Below, in pieces: positions 3,872 to 5,162 of a stretch of DNA of 5,162 nt (the stretch's first letter is position 1; every line of letters begins with the position of its first letter). The notes beneath the pieces are model-generated. The model did not search any database. It saw only the letters and a program-made list of their open reading frames with translations, and was not told the DNA's origin. The DNA lies in NCBI GenBank assembly GCA_945906015.1, contig CAMDQV010000170.1, positions 1 to 5,162 of the forward strand. The letters are read 5' to 3'. Both the position numbers and the translations under genes were made by a program. The DNA comes from Pedobacter schmidteae (GTDB lineage: Bacteria > Bacteroidota > Bacteroidia > Sphingobacteriales > Sphingobacteriaceae).

Positions 3872-5162
3872 ATGTCAACACAAAACTTAAAATTTGAAAC
3901 ATTACAATTACATGCCGGACAGGAAGTAGATCCTACAACAGGTTCCAGAGCAGTGCCTATTTATCAAACCACCTCATACGTATTTAAAAGTTCTGAGCAT
4001 GGAGCTAACCTTTTTGCGCTGAAAGAGTTCGGTAATATTTATACACGTTTAATGAATCCAACTACTGATGTGTTTGAGAAACGTATTGCTGCGCTTGAAG
4101 GCGGTGTAGCTGCTCTGGCAGTTTCATCAGGACAGGCTGCTCAGTTTATTGCCTTAAACAATATTTTGCAGGCTGGTGATAATTTTGTGACTTCATCCTA
4201 TTTATATGGAGGTTCATACAATCAATTTAAAGTAGCATTTAAGCGACTTGGTATTGAGGCTCGTTTTGCAAAAGGTGATGATTCGCAAAGTATTGAATCA
4301 TTGATCAATGAAAAAACTAAAGCTATATATGTTGAAACAATTGGTAACCCAAGCTTTAGTATTCCTGATTTCGAGAAGATCTCAGAAGTTGCCAAAAAGC
4401 ATGATTTGCCTCTGATCGTTGATAATACCTTTGGTGCAGCAGGTTATCTGTTCCGTCCTTTAGAACATGGTGCAAATGTTGTAGTTCAATCTGCCACAAA
4501 ATGGATTGGTGGTCATGGAACTAGTATTGGAGGTGTGATTGTGGATGGTGGAAATTATAATTGGGGAAATGGTAAGTTTACGCAATTTATCGAGCCATCT
4601 GAAGGTTATCATGGATTGGTTTTCAATAGTATTTTTGGAATTGGAGGTCCATTTGGAAATATTCAGTTCATCATTCGCGCACGTGTTGAAGGATTACGTG
4701 ATTTTGGACCTTCTCAGTCTCCATTTAATTCATTCCTTTTATTACAGGGAATAGAAACGCTGTCGCTTCGTGTTCAGCGTCATGTGGATAATACTTTAGA
4801 ACTTGCAAAATGGCTTGAAAGTCATCCTCAGGTTGATAAGGTTGTTTATCCTGGATTAAGCAGTAGCCCTAATCACGCTCTGGCCAAGAAATATTTAAAA
4901 AATGGCTTTGGAGCTGTCCTATCTTTTGAGATCAAAGGCGGGAAAGATGCAGCAATTAAGTTTGTAGATAATTTAAAACTAATCAGTCATCTGGCAAACG
5001 TTGGCGATACTAAAACATTAATCATTCAGCCAAGTGCTACTACTCACCAGCAATTAAGTGATGCTGAGCAAATTGCCGCTGGTGTTAATCCAGCATCTTT
5101 AAGAGTATCAGTAGGTATAGAGCATATTGATGATATCAAGGCAGATATTGAACAAGCATTTG
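3872..5162 (+). CDS. metY: O-acetylhomoserine sulfhydrylase MetY, C-terminus cut by window edge
   Basis: 430 residues are visible with no stop before the window ends; the family is usually about 430 residues, so only a few are likely missing. This PLP enzyme makes homocysteine from O-acetylhomoserine and sulfide. Lys210 in SATKWIGGHGTSIGG (207-221) binds PLP, Asp184 in VDNTFGA contacts its ring nitrogen, Tyr57 and Arg59 in IYTRLMNPT hold the phosphate, Tyr112 in YLYGGSYN stacks on the ring, and Arg411 in LRVSVGIEH holds the carboxylate. The long insert around 225-250 with FIEPSEGYHGL, and NVGDTKTLIIQPSATTH (376-392), are typical of MetY and separate it from the cystathionine-type enzyme upstream, with which it is paralogous. 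Start is ATG at 3872 after an A-rich stretch. It lies about 250 bases after a SAM-I riboswitch and 111 bases after the cysteine-rich ORF, so repression by SAM is expected and cysteine-dependent control is plausible. Confidence 0.95.
   Translation, partial: MSTQNLKFETLQLHAGQEVDPTTGSRAVPIYQTTSYVFKSSEHGANLFALKEFGNIYTRLMNPTTDVFEKRIAALEGGVAALAVSSGQAAQFIALNNILQAGDNFVTSSYLYGGSYNQFKVAFKRLGIEARFAKGDDSQSIESLINEKTKAIYVETIGNPSFSIPDFEKISEVAKKHDLPLIVDNTFGAAGYLFRPLEHGANVVVQSATKWIGGHGTSIGGVIVDGGNYNWGNGKFTQFIEPSEGYHGLVFNSIFGIGGPFGNIQFIIRARVEGLRDFGPSQSPFNSFLLLQGIETLSLRVQRHVDNTLELAKWLESHPQVDKVVYPGLSSSPNHALAKKYLKNGFGAVLSFEIKGGKDAAIKFVDNLKLISHLANVGDTKTLIIQPSATTHQQLSDAEQIAAGVNPASLRVSVGIEHIDDIKADIEQAF

Noticed and set aside
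4539..4754. 71-codon plus-strand ORF within metY.
   Set aside because: Out-of-frame shadow of metY, whose own frame is open and conserved throughout.

Overview
The window looks like a piece of an AT-rich Bacteroidota chromosome, most like the Sphingobacteriaceae (Pedobacter-type) at family level. This is inferred from two Bacteroidota-type promoters (TTG or TTTG at -33, TAnnTTTG at -7), the absence of Shine-Dalgarno sites with A-rich leaders instead, and the gene content. No marker gene settles the genus.

Left part (1-2068, minus strand): a tightly packed three-gene unit read right to left: mqnE (aminofutalosine synthase), a histidine-phosphatase (phosphoglycerate mutase-like) gene, then mqnA (chorismate dehydratase, cut off by the window edge). 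MqnA makes the enolpyruvyl-benzoate that MqnE joins to the 5'-deoxyadenosyl radical, so this is the entry to the futalosine route of menaquinone synthesis. Both gene junctions are a TTGA overlap in which TTG is the start codon of the next gene. A good promoter sits directly before mqnE and leaves almost no 5' leader.

Middle (2069-3389): a 190-base divergent intergenic region, then a plus-strand gene for a PLP enzyme of the cystathionine gamma-synthase/gamma-lyase family.

Right part (3390-5162, plus strand): the most notable region. A Bacteroidota promoter is followed by inverted repeats, a clear SAM-I (S-box) riboswitch, then a 42-codon ORF ending in a cysteine cluster (CCMCMPCWYCC and stop), then a hairpin starting 7 bases after that stop, and finally metY (O-acetylhomoserine sulfhydrylase), which runs off the window. 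The arrangement suggests that metY is controlled by two signals in series: S-adenosylmethionine through the riboswitch, and cysteine supply through translation of a cysteine-rich leader peptide. The aptamer is well supported; the leader-peptide attenuation is inference.

Together the plus-strand genes cover homocysteine/methionine formation by two routes (trans-sulfuration through cystathionine, and direct sulfhydrylation), but only the second carries the riboswitch and leader peptide.
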